Shown here piece after piece: positions 13,884 to 22,302 of a DNA stretch of 64,000 nucleotides; position 1 is the first letter of the stretch; each line of letters opens with the position of its first letter. Both the position numbers and the translations under genes were made by a program. The stretch is from WHSW01 sp963821025 (GTDB lineage Bacteria; Actinomycetota; Thermoleophilia; Solirubrobacterales; 70-9): positions 1 through 64,000 of the forward strand of contig CAWGCG010000004.1 in assembly GCA_963821025.1 (NCBI GenBank), read 5' to 3'. The notes under the pieces were generated by a model, which ran no database searches, was not told the origin of the DNA, and saw only the letters and a list, made by a program, of their open reading frames with translations.

Positions 13884-14474
13884 CTAGAGAATGCGCTGCA
13901 CGAGCCAGTTGAAGATCGCGTCGAGGATGCCGAGGTAGGCCGCCATGATCGCGATGAAGATCAAGGTGATCGCCGAGGCCTGGATCAGAGTGTCACGGTC
14001 GGGCCATTGAACCCGTCGGAGCTCCGCGACGCAGGAGGCAAGGAAGCCCATGACCCCACCGCGCTGGCGCTCCACCGGGGCCTCCTTGCGGGTTCGCCGG
14101 CGCTCCGACTCCTTGGCGCGCTGCTTGCGCTCGCGCTCCTCGGCACGGCGCGCCCGTCGTGAGATCTTGTCGACCGGCTCGGGCTCAGTGTCGACCGGCT
14201 CGGGCTCAGTGTCGACCGGCTCGGCCTCAGCTGGAGCGCCGACGTCGGCGCGAGATGGAGCGGGCGCCTCCGGCGTCTCGTCCGGGCGCCCTCTGAGCGC
14301 GTCCAGATCGACGCCGCGCTCGGCAAGCTCGGCGTCGACAACGTCGGCCGACTCGGGTACCTGAGTGTCGTGCTGGGCGCGCGACTCATCGGCGAGGGCT
14401 GCCTCGCCCTTGCGGGCCCGTTCTGCCTCGCGCCGGCGCTGCTCGGCCTTTCGCTGTGCTCGGGTCTTGGCCAC
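13884..14474 (-). CDS. secE: preprotein translocase subunit SecE with long charged N-terminus
   Basis: Essential membrane subunit that clamps SecY. Only the last 60 or so residues are the SecE core: VAELRRVQWPDRDTLIQAS, then one transmembrane helix (about 168-190). The first 130 residues are a charged, low-complexity cytoplasmic extension rich in Arg, Glu and Ala, with a three-fold PVDTEPE repeat encoded by 21-bp DNA repeats. At 196 residues it is much longer than single-helix SecE proteins (60-125). Located between rpmG and nusG as expected. Confidence 0.93.
   Translation of the reverse strand: MAKTRAQRKAEQRRREAERARKGEAALADESRAQHDTQVPESADVVDAELAERGVDLDALRGRPDETPEAPAPSRADVGAPAEAEPVDTEPEPVDTEPEPVDKISRRARRAEERERKQRAKESERRRTRKEAPVERQRGGVMGFLASCVAELRRVQWPDRDTLIQASAITLIFIAIMAAYLGILDAIFNWLVQRIL
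14169..14231. repeat. 21-bp tandem repeat inside secE
   Basis: Three in-frame copies of a 21-bp unit beginning GTCGACCGGCTCGG; the first two are identical and the third carries one change. They encode the PVDTEPE repeat in the cytoplasmic extension of SecE. Copy number may vary between strains. Confidence 0.85.
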
Positions 14475-14488
14475 CTGGGACTAGCCGC

Positions 14489-14653
14489 TCAGCGGGTTTC
14501 TTTGTGCGCAGTGTGATGACCGCACCAGTGACAGTACTTGCGCATCTCGATCCGGTCCGGCGTGTTTCGCCGCGACTTGTTGGTCTGGTAGTTGCGCCGT
14601 TTGCATTCCTCGCAGGCGAGGGTTACGGCGATTCGGACGTCTCCGCGAGCCAT
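14489..14653 (-). CDS. rpmG: 50S ribosomal protein L33
   Basis: A 54-residue ribosomal protein starting MARGDVRIAVTLACEECKRR and ending CHWCGHHTAHKETR. Two CxxC pairs make it the zinc-binding (C+) form of L33. It lies 14 bases upstream of secE, the standard position in actinobacteria, with a GAGGAG ribosome-binding site before ATG 14653. Zinc-binding L33 forms are often balanced against zinc-free paralogues elsewhere in the genome. Confidence 0.96.
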   Translation of the reverse strand: MARGDVRIAVTLACEECKRRNYQTNKSRRNTPDRIEMRKYCHWCGHHTAHKETR

Positions 14654-14817
14654 TTGCTCCTCTTATCGCCACGGGCCGGCGGGCCTTGGCAGCCCGACAG
14701 AAAAAAGACCTCCGCCGCACCCACTCATCAGGGCGAGACACGAGGACCGGCGCAAGGATAGCGCCACCGACGCGAGATCGAGCGCCGGGTGCAGGCCGTC
14801 GAGCGGGCGCTGCAGCA

Positions 14818-14890
14818 AGCCCGGAACGAGACTCGAACTCGTGACCCCCTCCTTACCATGGAGGTGCTCTACCAACTGAGCTATCCGGGC
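14818..14890 (-). tRNA. tRNA-Thr (anticodon GGT)
   Basis: Minus-strand cloverleaf: acceptor GCCCGGA/TCCGGGC, D-loop AGTTGGTA, anticodon stem CCTCC/GGAGG with loop ATGGTAA (anticodon GGT at positions 34-36), T-arm ACGAG-TTCGAGT-CTCGT, discriminator T. CCA is not encoded. It sits upstream of rpmG, a common arrangement, and reads codons ACC/ACT. Confidence 0.97.
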
Positions 14891-14897
14891 GGGTCCG

Positions 14898-15971
14898 TCA
14901 GCCTAGCCGCTCGGGTTGGCGAGGGGAAACGGGCCGTTTGGCGAGCCCCGAACGGAGCGCCGCCGCGATTTCCTCGCTCGCCTCGCGAGCGCGCCCGCCG
15001 AGGCCGACGGCGTTGAAGAAGCCGTGCACGAGGTCCGGCTCACGACGCAGGACGGTCTCGACCCCCGCCCCGCGAAGCCGCGCCGCGTATTCCTCGGCCT
15101 CGTCGCGTAGCGGGTCGAATCCGGCGCTGAGGATGAAGGTAGGCGGCAGCCCGGTCAGCTCGGGGGCCAGGACCGGCGAGGCGCGCGGGTCGGTGCGGTC
15201 GTCGGGATCGGCGAAGTAGTGCTCGCGAAACCACTCCATCTCCGCGCGGGCGAGGAAGAAGCCCTTGCCGAAGAGGTCGTAGGAGCGCCGCTGGGCCGAG
15301 TAGTCGGTGATCGGGTAGACGAGCGCCTGAAAGCACGGGACCGGCCCGCCGTCGGCGACCGCCAGCTGCGAGACGGCGGCCGCGAGGTTGCCGCCGGCGC
15401 TATCGCCGCAGAGCGCGATCCGGTTCGGGTCGGCGCCGAGGCCGGCGGCCTCGGAGTGCGCCCAGCGGAAGGCGGCTAAAGCATCGTCGACGGCTGCCGG
15501 GAAGCGATGCTCGGGCGCGAGCCGGTAATCGATCGCCAAGACCAGCGCCGGGACCTGGCGGGCGATGAACCGACAGGGCTGATCGTGGGTGTCGAGGTCG
15601 CCGATCACGTGCCCGCCGCCGTGGTAGTAGACGATCAACGGCGCTGTGGCGCCGAAGCCCGGAGGGACGTAGAGGCGGGCGCCGATCGGCCCCGCCGGTC
15701 CCGGGAGCTCGCGGTCGGAGACCCGCTCGACCTCGATCCGGGGGCCGGCGAACACGCGTGCGTCGCGGCGGCGTCGCCGGCGCGCCTCGGCCACCGGCAC
15801 CAGATCGGTGCCCAACAGCCCCTCGAGGCGCAGCGCGAGCTGGATCTGCGGATCCAGCTGTTGGCCGTCGAGTCGCACCGGGCGGCCCGCCAGCAGGCGA
15901 ATCAGAGGCCCGGGCAGGCCCGACACCAAGCGCGCAGTCAAGCCCTTGAGCCGCTCCTTGACCGCGTCCAC
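14898..15971 (-). CDS. alpha/beta hydrolase, hormone-sensitive-lipase-type esterase
   Basis: Carboxylesterase of the HSL (family IV) group. Oxyanion motif HGGGH at 117-121, nucleophile Ser191 in GDSAGG, acid in SAGFDPLRDEAE (about 280) and His in LVHGFFN (about 315). It has 357 residues, with an N-terminal cap of about 80 residues that is Arg-rich before the catalytic fold. No signal peptide, so it is cytoplasmic; the substrate is probably a short-chain ester. Start GTG 15971 has TAGCCT 6 bases upstream, suggesting leaderless expression; this hexamer overlaps that of the divergent diguanylate cyclase. Confidence 0.9.
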   Translation of the reverse strand: MDAVKERLKGLTARLVSGLPGPLIRLLAGRPVRLDGQQLDPQIQLALRLEGLLGTDLVPVAEARRRRRRDARVFAGPRIEVERVSDRELPGPAGPIGARLYVPPGFGATAPLIVYYHGGGHVIGDLDTHDQPCRFIARQVPALVLAIDYRLAPEHRFPAAVDDALAAFRWAHSEAAGLGADPNRIALCGDSAGGNLAAAVSQLAVADGGPVPCFQALVYPITDYSAQRRSYDLFGKGFFLARAEMEWFREHYFADPDDRTDPRASPVLAPELTGLPPTFILSAGFDPLRDEAEEYAARLRGAGVETVLRREPDLVHGFFNAVGLGGRAREASEEIAAALRSGLAKRPVSPRQPERLG

Positions 15972-15977
15972 GTCCCC

Positions 15978-15987
15978 AGGCTATCGT
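15978..15987. promoter_or_regulatory. overlapping divergent -10 elements (esterase / diguanylate cyclase)
   Basis: AGGCTATCGT holds TAGCCT on the minus strand (15983-15978, 6 bases before GTG 15971) and TATCGT on the plus strand (15982-15987, 7 bases before GTG 15995). The two hexamers share the central TA, and only 23 bases separate the two start codons, so both transcripts would be leaderless and the two polymerases could not bind at once. Confidence 0.5.
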
Positions 15988-15994
15988 CGCCCCG

Positions 15995-16555
15995 GTGAGG
16001 CGTCGTCGAGACAGCCAGGGGATCGGCGCCCCGGCGCGGCCGGACCCGATCGAGCGCCGGCTCGACGAGCTCACCGGGGTCAACAACCGCCGCAGCTTCT
16101 TCGAGCTCGCTGAATGGGCCTTCGGCTCAGCGCCCGAATGCACGGCGATCGTGGTCGACCTCGACCGCCTCGGCTTCGTCAACGACAACTACGGACACCA
16201 CGCGGGCACCGAGCTGATCCGCGAGACCGGCGCCGCGCTGAGCGGGCTGGCCGACCCCGACGACGTGCTCGGGCGGCTGGGCGGCGATGAGTTCGCGCTC
16301 CTGCGTCCGCGGGCGGTCGCCTCGGTCGATGAGTTGCGCGAACACGTCTCGGAGCTCGTCGCGGTAGCGAGCCGCTCCGATCGGGCGTTCGGGCTCACGG
16401 TCAGCGTCGGGGTCGCTAGCGGCCGGTCGGCGGAGCTCGGTTCGCTCGACGCGCTCTTGAGCCGCGCCGACGACGCCATGTATGAGCACAAGCTGGCGGG
16501 CGGCGGGCGACGCGGTCGCCCCCACGTTCGCCGCCAGCGCCGCGGGCGGCCCTAG
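15995..16555 (+). CDS. GGDEF-domain diguanylate cyclase
   Basis: Makes cyclic di-GMP from two GTP. It has 186 residues, a stand-alone GGDEF domain with no obvious sensor. The N-terminal DELTGVNNRRSFFE wide-turn motif is followed by DLDRLGFVNDNYGHHAG (metal and base contacts) and the intact signature GGDEF at residues 96-100. The inhibitory RxxD site five residues upstream is absent, so product inhibition is not expected. The last 15 residues are Arg-rich. GTG start, leaderless arrangement with the divergent esterase. Confidence 0.92.
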   Translation: MRRRRDSQGIGAPARPDPIERRLDELTGVNNRRSFFELAEWAFGSAPECTAIVVDLDRLGFVNDNYGHHAGTELIRETGAALSGLADPDDVLGRLGGDEFALLRPRAVASVDELREHVSELVAVASRSDRAFGLTVSVGVASGRSAELGSLDALLSRADDAMYEHKLAGGGRRGRPHVRRQRRGRP

Positions 16556-17610
16556 CCCTCGACCGCCTCGGCCACGGCGGCTGCGAACGCGTCGACGTCG
16601 GCGGGCTCGGTGTCCCAGGCGCACATCCAGCGGACCTCGTCGGCCGACTCGTCCCAGACATAGAACGGGTGCTCGCCGGGGAGGCGGTCGAGAAGGAGGT
16701 CGATCGCAGGGCGGGCCAAGCGGGCGAAGACCGCGTTGGCCTCGACCGGCTGGGTGATCTCGACGCCGTCGAGCGAGCCGACCGCGGCGGCGAGGCGGGC
16801 TGCCATCGCGTTCGCGTGGCGGGCGTTCTCCAGCCAGAGATCGTCGGCCAGCAGGGCGTCGAACTGGGCCGAGAGGAAGCGCATCTTCGAGGCGAGCTGA
16901 CCGAGCTGCTTGCGGGTGAAGGCGAAGTTGTCGGCGAGCTCCGGGTCGCAAAAGACCACGGCGTCTCCGACCAGCAGCCCGTTCTTGGTGGCGCCGAAGG
17001 AGACCACGTCGACCCCCGCGTCGGTGGTCAGGGCGGCCAGCGGCAGGTCGAGGGCAGCGGCCGCGTTGGCGAGCCGGGCGCCGTCGACGTGCAGGTACAT
17101 GCCGAGCTCGTGCGCGCTGTCGGCGATCGCCCGGGTCTGCTCGAGCGTGTAAACGGTGCCGAGCTCGGTGGACTGGGTGATCGAGACCAGCCGCGGTTGA
17201 GCCTGGTGCTCGTCGCCGCGCCGAGGCTCCCAGGCCCTGACGTCGTCGGCGGTGAGCTTGCCCGCCGTGCCGGCGACGGTCAGCAGCTTGGTCTGAGCAA
17301 GGCGTTCGGGGGCGCCGCACTCGTCGACGCTCATGTGGGCCGTCTCGGTACAGATCACGGCCTCCCACGGTTTCGTCAGCGCGTCGATGGCGGCGACGTT
17401 GGCGCCCGTGCCGTTGAACAAACAGAAGCCGCGCGCGGTCTCGCCGAAGTGCAGGCGAAAGGCCGCCTCGGCCCGCTCGGTCCAGGGGTCGGCGCCGTAT
17501 GAGGCGGCGTGGCCCTCGTTCGCGGCGGCGATCGCGGCGAGCACCTGAGGGTGGGCGCCGGCGTGATTGTCGGAGGCGAAATCGCGCCCCGGTGCCGGGG
17601 CCCCGCTCAC
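16552..17610 (-). CDS. low-specificity L-threonine aldolase / beta-eliminating lyase family
   Basis: PLP-dependent fold-type I enzyme splitting L-threonine or allo-threonine into glycine and acetaldehyde. Features: FASDNHAGAHPQVL near the N-terminus, FNGTGANVAAIDAL, THELGMYLHVDGARLANA-like segment with the PLP-binding Asp, and SFGATKNG with the Schiff-base Lys. The GTG start at 17610 overlaps the stop of the upstream SDR gene as GTGA, giving 352 residues, the expected family length; an upstream ATG 17661 in the same frame would overlap the SDR by 50 bases and is less likely. Co-transcribed with the SDR. Confidence 0.88.
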   Translation of the reverse strand: MSGAPAPGRDFASDNHAGAHPQVLAAIAAANEGHAASYGADPWTERAEAAFRLHFGETARGFCLFNGTGANVAAIDALTKPWEAVICTETAHMSVDECGAPERLAQTKLLTVAGTAGKLTADDVRAWEPRRGDEHQAQPRLVSITQSTELGTVYTLEQTRAIADSAHELGMYLHVDGARLANAAAALDLPLAALTTDAGVDVVSFGATKNGLLVGDAVVFCDPELADNFAFTRKQLGQLASKMRFLSAQFDALLADDLWLENARHANAMAARLAAAVGSLDGVEITQPVEANAVFARLARPAIDLLLDRLPGEHPFYVWDESADEVRWMCAWDTEPADVDAFAAAVAEAVEG

Positions 17611-18323
17611 GGATGCAGCGAGAAGCGCTTGCCGTTCATCTTCTGCGCCCCGTCGGAGCACAGGTAGGCGATCGCGTCGGCGATGTCCTCGGCGCTGGTG
17701 AAGGTCTTGAACGGCTTCTCCGGGCTCTCGGCGCGCATGCGGGGGGTGAGAATCGCGTTGACGACGAGGACGTTCGCGGTCGCCGCCGACTCGTCGGCCT
17801 TGAACTGATCGGCGAGCGCCAGGGTCCAGCTCTCGGCCGCCGCCTTCGCCGCGGCGTAGGCGGCATTGGTCCCGCTCGGCTTCTGCGCCTGCGAGGAGGA
17901 GACCACGACGAAGCGTCCGTGCGGGCTCTCCCGCAGAGCGCTATAGAAGGCGCGGGTCGCGAACTGCAGGGTGCGGACCAGCGCGTCGTGGAGAAACTCG
18001 TAGTCGCCAAGCGGGGCCTCGGCGAGCGGCTCGCCCCCGCGCCAGCCACCGACCAGGTGCAGGAGCCCGTCGGTGCGCCCGAAGCGCTGCTCGAGGGCGC
18101 CGGCCCAATCAGCGGCGCCCGGCTCGCTCAACAGGTCGGCGACCCGGGCGTCGTAGCGGTCCTCGGGCAGGTCGAGCTCGGCGACGAGTTCGTCGAGGCG
18201 CTCCTCGTGGACGTCCGTCAGCGCCAGGGTGGCGCCGTCGTCGGCGAGCCGCCGGGCGACGCTCGGCCCGAGCCCTCCGGCGGCGCCGGCAATCGCGATC
18301 ACACGTCCCTCGAACTCGGCCAC
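17607..18323 (-). CDS. short-chain dehydrogenase/reductase
   Basis: NAD(P)-dependent oxidoreductase, 238 residues. The Rossmann motif GAAGGLGPSVARRLA is near residue 14, and the active site is Ser (VVSSSQAQ) with Y-x-x-x-K in NAAYAAAKAAAES. The C-terminus ends with the SDR-typical NGKRFSLHP. Substrate unknown. GTG start at 18323 is preceded at 7 bases by TAGGCT (18336-18331), a leaderless arrangement. Overlaps the threonine aldolase start by 4 bases, so the two probably act in one pathway, perhaps on hydroxy-amino acids (inference). Confidence 0.88.
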   Translation of the reverse strand: MAEFEGRVIAIAGAAGGLGPSVARRLADDGATLALTDVHEERLDELVAELDLPEDRYDARVADLLSEPGAADWAGALEQRFGRTDGLLHLVGGWRGGEPLAEAPLGDYEFLHDALVRTLQFATRAFYSALRESPHGRFVVVSSSQAQKPSGTNAAYAAAKAAAESWTLALADQFKADESAATANVLVVNAILTPRMRAESPEKPFKTFTSAEDIADAIAYLCSDGAQKMNGKRFSLHP

Positions 18324-18330
18324 GTGGCCG

Positions 18331-18336
18331 AGCCTA
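18331..18336 (-). promoter_or_regulatory. -10 element of SDR-aldolase operon (leaderless)
   Basis: TAGGCT on the minus strand, 7 bases before the GTG start of the SDR gene; predicted initiation coincides with the start codon. Confidence 0.4.
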
Positions 18337-18358
18337 GATGATTGCCGAACCGCCCGAT

Positions 18359-18889
18359 TCAGCGCTCGGCCTGGCGTCTCGGCACCAGCGCCACCAGGGT
18401 CGCCGCGGCGATCCCGCCCGCCGTGCCGAAGAAGATGTCGACGGCGGAGTCGATCTTGTTCGGGATCAGCGCCGTCGTCAGCGCCCGATCGCCGAGGTAC
18501 TCGCCGAGCTCCCAGAGGACCGTGAGCCCGAGCACGCCGCCGACCGCCGCGATCGCCCACAGCGGCCAGGCGAGCCTGCCGCGCAGGTACTCGGCCAGAG
18601 CCCAGCCGAGCAGCGCACCGCCCGCCGCATGGGCGAGAGCGCTGGTCTTGTGCGAGCTCGCCGGCGGATCGATCCACACCATCCACAAGACGATCACGAG
18701 GCCGAGCGCGGCCGGGACCAGGGCCCGGTTCGAAAAGCCGGCCAGTCGAGCGGCGAGCAGGCCGCCGAAGCAGAGCACGCACATCACCACAGCGGCCCCG
18801 TTACGAGCGCCGAGGAAGGCGAGGGTGAGCAGCGCCAGCGGACCGAGCGCGAACGCGAACGGGTCGATCCGAAGCATGCGTGTGTCCAT
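18359..18889 (-). CDS. integral membrane protein, VanZ-like
   Basis: About 176 residues from ATG 18889 (an upstream in-frame start at 18952 adds only basic, non-hydrophobic residues). Five or six hydrophobic helices: PFAFALGPLALLTLAFLGA, a second pair around residues 30-60, ALVPAALGLVIVLWMVW and others. The loop WELGEYLGD and C-terminal IDSAVDIFFGTAGGIAAATL recall the VanZ/DUF2238 group of small membrane proteins with an N-D-x-x-x-N/G-type signature. Function not known. Divergent from a LysR regulator with about 90 bases between starts. Confidence 0.7.
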   Translation of the reverse strand: MDTRMLRIDPFAFALGPLALLTLAFLGARNGAAVVMCVLCFGGLLAARLAGFSNRALVPAALGLVIVLWMVWIDPPASSHKTSALAHAAGGALLGWALAEYLRGRLAWPLWAIAAVGGVLGLTVLWELGEYLGDRALTTALIPNKIDSAVDIFFGTAGGIAAATLVALVPRRQAER

Positions 18890-18981
18890 CCTCAGAACTT
18901 GGCGAGGCTTCCTAAGCCCAGGCTCAATTCGCCTTCCGCGCCTCGCCCGCATTCTGCTTGGATGGGTGGCGCGGTTACGGG

Positions 18982-19974
18982 ATGGCGCGAGCGAGAAGTG
19001 AGAACACCGACCGGTCGGACTCCCGGCGCCCGATCCGCGCTCCCGAGCTGGCCGAGCTGCGCGCGTTCTGCGCCGCTGCAGACCTCGGCAGCCTCGGGCG
19101 CGCGGCGGTCGCCCTGAAGATAAGCCAGCCGGCGTTGTCCAAGCGCCTGCGGGCGCTCGAGACCGTCGCCGACACCGACCTGCTGAGCCGCTCGCCGAGC
19201 GGCGTTGCGCTGACCGCCGCGGGGCGCCGCCTGTATCCGGAGGCTCGCAGGCTGCTCGATCAGGCCGAGGTGGTCGAGGAGATGCTGGTCGGGGGCCACG
19301 CCGCAGCGGAGCCGATCCGGCTGGCGGTGAGCCACACGATCGCCGAGTTCTTCCTGCCGCCCGAGCTGGTCGCCTACCAGGCCGAGGGCGGCCGACACCT
19401 CCCGGTCGAGCTGACGATCGCCAACTCGAACGCGGTCCGGCGGATGATCGTCGGCGGCCAGGCCGACATCGGGATCAGCGCGGCCGATCCCGGCGACGAC
19501 GCGGGCGACGGCCTCGAGCTTCTCGGCCTGCTCGCCGACGAGGTGGTGGTCGCGGTGCCCCAGGACCACGCCTGGTATGGACGAGACGCGATCCCACGAC
19601 GATCGCTGCTCTCGACCTCGCTGGTGATGCGCGATCCCGAGGCGCACGATCGTCGCTGCGCCGAAGCCGTGCTCGCCGAGCACGGCGCCCACTTCGCCCC
19701 GGCCCTGGTCGAGGTCGGCAGCGCCGCCGTTGCCAAGCGCGAGGCGCTGGAGCGCTCGGCGCCGGTGCTGATCTCCGCGCTGGCGCTGGACGAAGGACGC
19801 GACCGGCTCTATGCCCGTCCGATCGCGGGCCTCGAGTTTCCCCGCCGCTTCGTCGTCGCCTGTCGCTCGTTCGCATCCTTGCCGCGAGGGCAGCGCGATT
19901 TCATCGACTTCCTCCGGCGTGGCGTCCCCGATCAAGCGCCCGCCGAGCCCAAAACGCACGCCGCCAGGCCCTAG
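18982..19974 (+). CDS. LysR-family transcriptional regulator
   Basis: About 330 residues. The N-terminal HTH (APELAELRAFCAAADLGSLG, then RAAVALKISQPALSKRLRAL) is followed by the LysR linker and a periplasmic-binding-protein-like effector domain (PIRLAVSHTIAEFFLPPEL to VACRSFASLPRGQR). I chose ATG 18982 (MARARSENTD); ATG 18958 upstream is possible. Divergent from the VanZ-like membrane protein gene, its probable target by LysR convention; the inducer is unknown. Confidence 0.88.
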   Translation: MARARSENTDRSDSRRPIRAPELAELRAFCAAADLGSLGRAAVALKISQPALSKRLRALETVADTDLLSRSPSGVALTAAGRRLYPEARRLLDQAEVVEEMLVGGHAAAEPIRLAVSHTIAEFFLPPELVAYQAEGGRHLPVELTIANSNAVRRMIVGGQADIGISAADPGDDAGDGLELLGLLADEVVVAVPQDHAWYGRDAIPRRSLLSTSLVMRDPEAHDRRCAEAVLAEHGAHFAPALVEVGSAAVAKREALERSAPVLISALALDEGRDRLYARPIAGLEFPRRFVVACRSFASLPRGQRDFIDFLRRGVPDQAPAEPKTHAARP

Positions 19975-20161
19975 CCGCCGGTTTGGGGGGCCATAACCGA
20001 GTCAGGGGAGGTACCTGGCCCGGCGCGGCCGCGGCGGCGCCCCACTGGCCTACCGTGAATGACACGCCGGTCGACATGGCGTCCGCCCAGCGCAGGCCAA
20101 GGGCCACGCTCGAAAGGCACCAGAACCGGCAAAAAAACACATATCTCTCCTCCCCGTACCC

Positions 20162-20186
20162 GGCGCCCCGTCACACACGGGGCGCC
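20162..20186 (-). terminator. strong GC-rich hairpin
   Basis: Perfect 10-bp inverted repeat GGCGCCCCGT / ACGGGGCGCC with a 5-base loop. Read on the minus strand it lies 33 bases after the stop of the orphan fragment at 20219, and a run of seven T (complement of 20131-20137) follows about 25 bases later. It is compatible with a terminator of that former gene; there is no immediate U-tract. Confidence 0.45.
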
Positions 20187-20218
20187 TTCGTGTTCAGGCG
20201 CCGAGCCGCCGGCGTCGA

Positions 20219-20446
20219 TCAGCGCCCGAGCGAGTACATCCAATAGGGGCTGCGCTGGCGGATCATGAACGGGTCGAAGGGCAGGTCGCCGCGCATGTGG
20301 GTGCGGGCGTGGACCAGGTCCCGGAGGATGTGGGCGCTCTCGGAGAGCTCGGGCGAGCGCAGCAGGCAGGCGGCGTCGGGCGGCAGGTTGTGGCCCAGGC
20401 CGCGGCACCCGTGACCCGGCGCAGGCGCTCGGCCTCGCGGTCGCAT
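20219..20446 (-). pseudogene. orphan C-terminal gene fragment, unrecognised family
   Basis: The last 60 or so codons read like genuine protein, including SAHILRDLVHARTHMRGDLP and the C-terminal QRSPYWMYSLGR, with codon use like neighbouring genes, while sequence upstream of about 20420 degenerates into Arg/Pro/Gly-rich translation with no start of known type. A hairpin follows its stop. It is best read as the surviving 3' end of a gene truncated next to tRNA-Tyr; a small intact protein of about 75 residues from ATG 20446 is the alternative. I do not recognise the family. The remaining 19975-20161 and 20450-20559 hold no gene I can support. Confidence 0.4.
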
Positions 20447-20559
20447 CACGGCGGCGACTGAAACTCGCGGTCCGCCCCGAGTCGTGCGACCCCGGAGCAC
20501 GTCCAGGGAGCGACGTCCATCGACGGCTGGGCCTTGCGTGCGTAGAATCGCTGCCCGCC

Positions 20560-20642
20560 GGGGGAGCGCCGTAGCTGGAGAGACGGGCTGGACTGTAAAT
20601 CCAGTGCCTCAGGCTGAGTGGGTTCGAATCCCACCTCCCCCA
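20560..20642 (+). tRNA. tRNA-Tyr (anticodon GTA)
   Basis: Class II tRNA with long variable arm. Acceptor GGGGGAG/CTCCCCC, anticodon stem CTGGA/TCCAG with loop CTGTAAA (GTA), variable arm TGCCTCAGGCTGA, T-arm GTGGG-TTCGAAT-CCCAC, discriminator A. CCA not encoded. The sulfatase gene starts 31 bases downstream. Confidence 0.97.
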
Positions 20643-20673
20643 CTCGCCCCCCGGAGCCGGCGACCCTTGAGGC

Positions 20674-22290
20674 GTGTGTGACTGCCCCGAGCTATCTACT
20701 CTGCGCTCGATCAAGGTCCTGATCACAGCTGCGCTGGCGCTGGCACTTGCCGGGCCGATCGCCACCGACGCCGTAGCCCAAGAATCGACCGGTCGCCCGA
20801 ACATCATCGTGATCACCACCGACGACCAGACCGTCGGTCAGCTCAACCGCGAGACGATGCCGCGGACGATGGCCGCGCTCCGCGATCACGGAACCAGCTT
20901 CTCCGAGAGCGTGGTCACCAGCCCGCTCTGCTGTCCCTCGCGCGCCGCCTTCATCACTGGCCAGTACGCACACAACAACAACGTCTTCGACAACACACCC
21001 GGCTACCCGGCGCTCAACGACAAGGGCTCGACCCTGTTCAGCTGGCTCGGCGCCGCCGGCTATCGCTCCGGGATCGTCGGCCGCTTCCTCCTCAACTACG
21101 ACAAGTACTCCTCCGACCCCAGCCAACCTCCAGGCGGCGGCTTTCCCGCCCCACCCGGGGTCGAGGACTGGTTCGGCTATGTCGGACCCACCGCCCACTA
21201 CTTCGACGCCACCTTCAGCCGCGACGGCACTCCCGTCGACGCCGCCCCGACCGACTACACGACCACGCTCCTCAACCGCGAGGCGCGTTCGTTCGTCCGC
21301 GCCGCGCGCTCGGACCCGCGCCCGTTCTTCCTCTGGCTCACCCACGTCGCACCGCACTCGACCGACGTCGCGGCACCGTTCAAGACGCGCTGCGGCGCCG
21401 GCGTGCCGCTGCCGCGAAAGCGGGCGATCGAGCGCTTCCGGGGCGAGCAACTCCCGAGGCCGCCGTCGTTCGACGAGCAAAAGCTCGCCGACAAGCCCGC
21501 CTGGGTCGACTTTCGCCGGCACCTCGGCCCGGGCCGGCTCGCCGACCTCGCGCGCGCTTGGCGCTGCGCGCTCGGGAGCCTCGACGAGGTCGACCGCGGC
21601 GTCGGCTCGCTCGTGCGTCAACTCGACCGCGAGGGCGAGCTCGACGACACCGCGATCTTCTTCACCTCCGACAACGGCTACTTCTACGGCGAGCACCGGA
21701 TCTTCCTGCAGAAGGTCTATCCCTACGAGGAGGCGATCCGGGTGCCGCTGCTCGCCCGCGTTCCCGGTCGCTTCCTCCCCGGCGGCGGCGAGCGGCGCCC
21801 CGCCGCCGTCGACGAGCCGGTCAGCAACATCGATCTGACCGCAACCGTGCTCGAGCTCGCCCGCGCGGCCCCCTGCGACGATTCCGGCTGTCGCACCCTC
21901 GACGGCCGCTCCCTGGTCGGGCTGCTCGGCGGCGATCGCAGCGCCTGGCCGCGTCGACGGGGGATCTTGATCTCGCTCGGCTACCGGGACTGCGGCACGG
22001 TGCCGCCCGCCGACATCCTCCACAACTACTACGACGCGATCCGCACCGACCGCGACCTCTACGTCGAGCTCGACCGGGTCAACCCCGACACCGGAGCCTG
22101 CGACCGCCCCGAGCTCGAGCTCTACGACCTCGCCCACGACCCGTTCGAGCTGCGCAACCGCGCGGCGCTGCCGGAAGGCCGCCCTGCCTCAGCCCGCCAG
22201 ACGGCACTCGCGGCTCGGCTGGCGCGGCTGCGTCAGTGCGCCGGGATCGCCGGGCGCGACCCGGTCGGGCCGCAGCCGTTCTGCGAGTAG
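20674..22290 (+). CDS. exported type I sulfatase
   Basis: Alkaline-phosphatase-superfamily sulfatase of 538 residues. An N-terminal signal segment (VLITAALALALAGPIATDAV, cleavage near AVAQ) indicates export. Metal-binding Asp pair in VITTDDQTVG (about 47-55). The formylglycine motif C-x-P-S-R is Cys86 in LCCPSRAAFITGQY, and the second conserved block is FFTSDNGYFYGEH with the metal Asn/Asp. The C-terminus has LELYDLAHDPFELRN, typical of the family. GTG 20674 is the only plausible start in frame. A formylglycine-generating enzyme must be encoded elsewhere. The substrate (sulfated glycan or lipid) is unknown. Confidence 0.92.
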   Translation: MCDCPELSTLRSIKVLITAALALALAGPIATDAVAQESTGRPNIIVITTDDQTVGQLNRETMPRTMAALRDHGTSFSESVVTSPLCCPSRAAFITGQYAHNNNVFDNTPGYPALNDKGSTLFSWLGAAGYRSGIVGRFLLNYDKYSSDPSQPPGGGFPAPPGVEDWFGYVGPTAHYFDATFSRDGTPVDAAPTDYTTTLLNREARSFVRAARSDPRPFFLWLTHVAPHSTDVAAPFKTRCGAGVPLPRKRAIERFRGEQLPRPPSFDEQKLADKPAWVDFRRHLGPGRLADLARAWRCALGSLDEVDRGVGSLVRQLDREGELDDTAIFFTSDNGYFYGEHRIFLQKVYPYEEAIRVPLLARVPGRFLPGGGERRPAAVDEPVSNIDLTATVLELARAAPCDDSGCRTLDGRSLVGLLGGDRSAWPRRRGILISLGYRDCGTVPPADILHNYYDAIRTDRDLYVELDRVNPDTGACDRPELELYDLAHDPFELRNRAALPEGRPASARQTALAARLARLRQCAGIAGRDPVGPQPFCE

Positions 22291-22302
22291 GCCTGCGCCG
22301 GT

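Noticed and set aside
14654..14817. extra gene between rpmG and tRNA-Thr
   Set aside because: No protein-like frame; the T-run and GC-rich stretch on the minus strand probably represent leader or promoter sequence of the rpmG operon.
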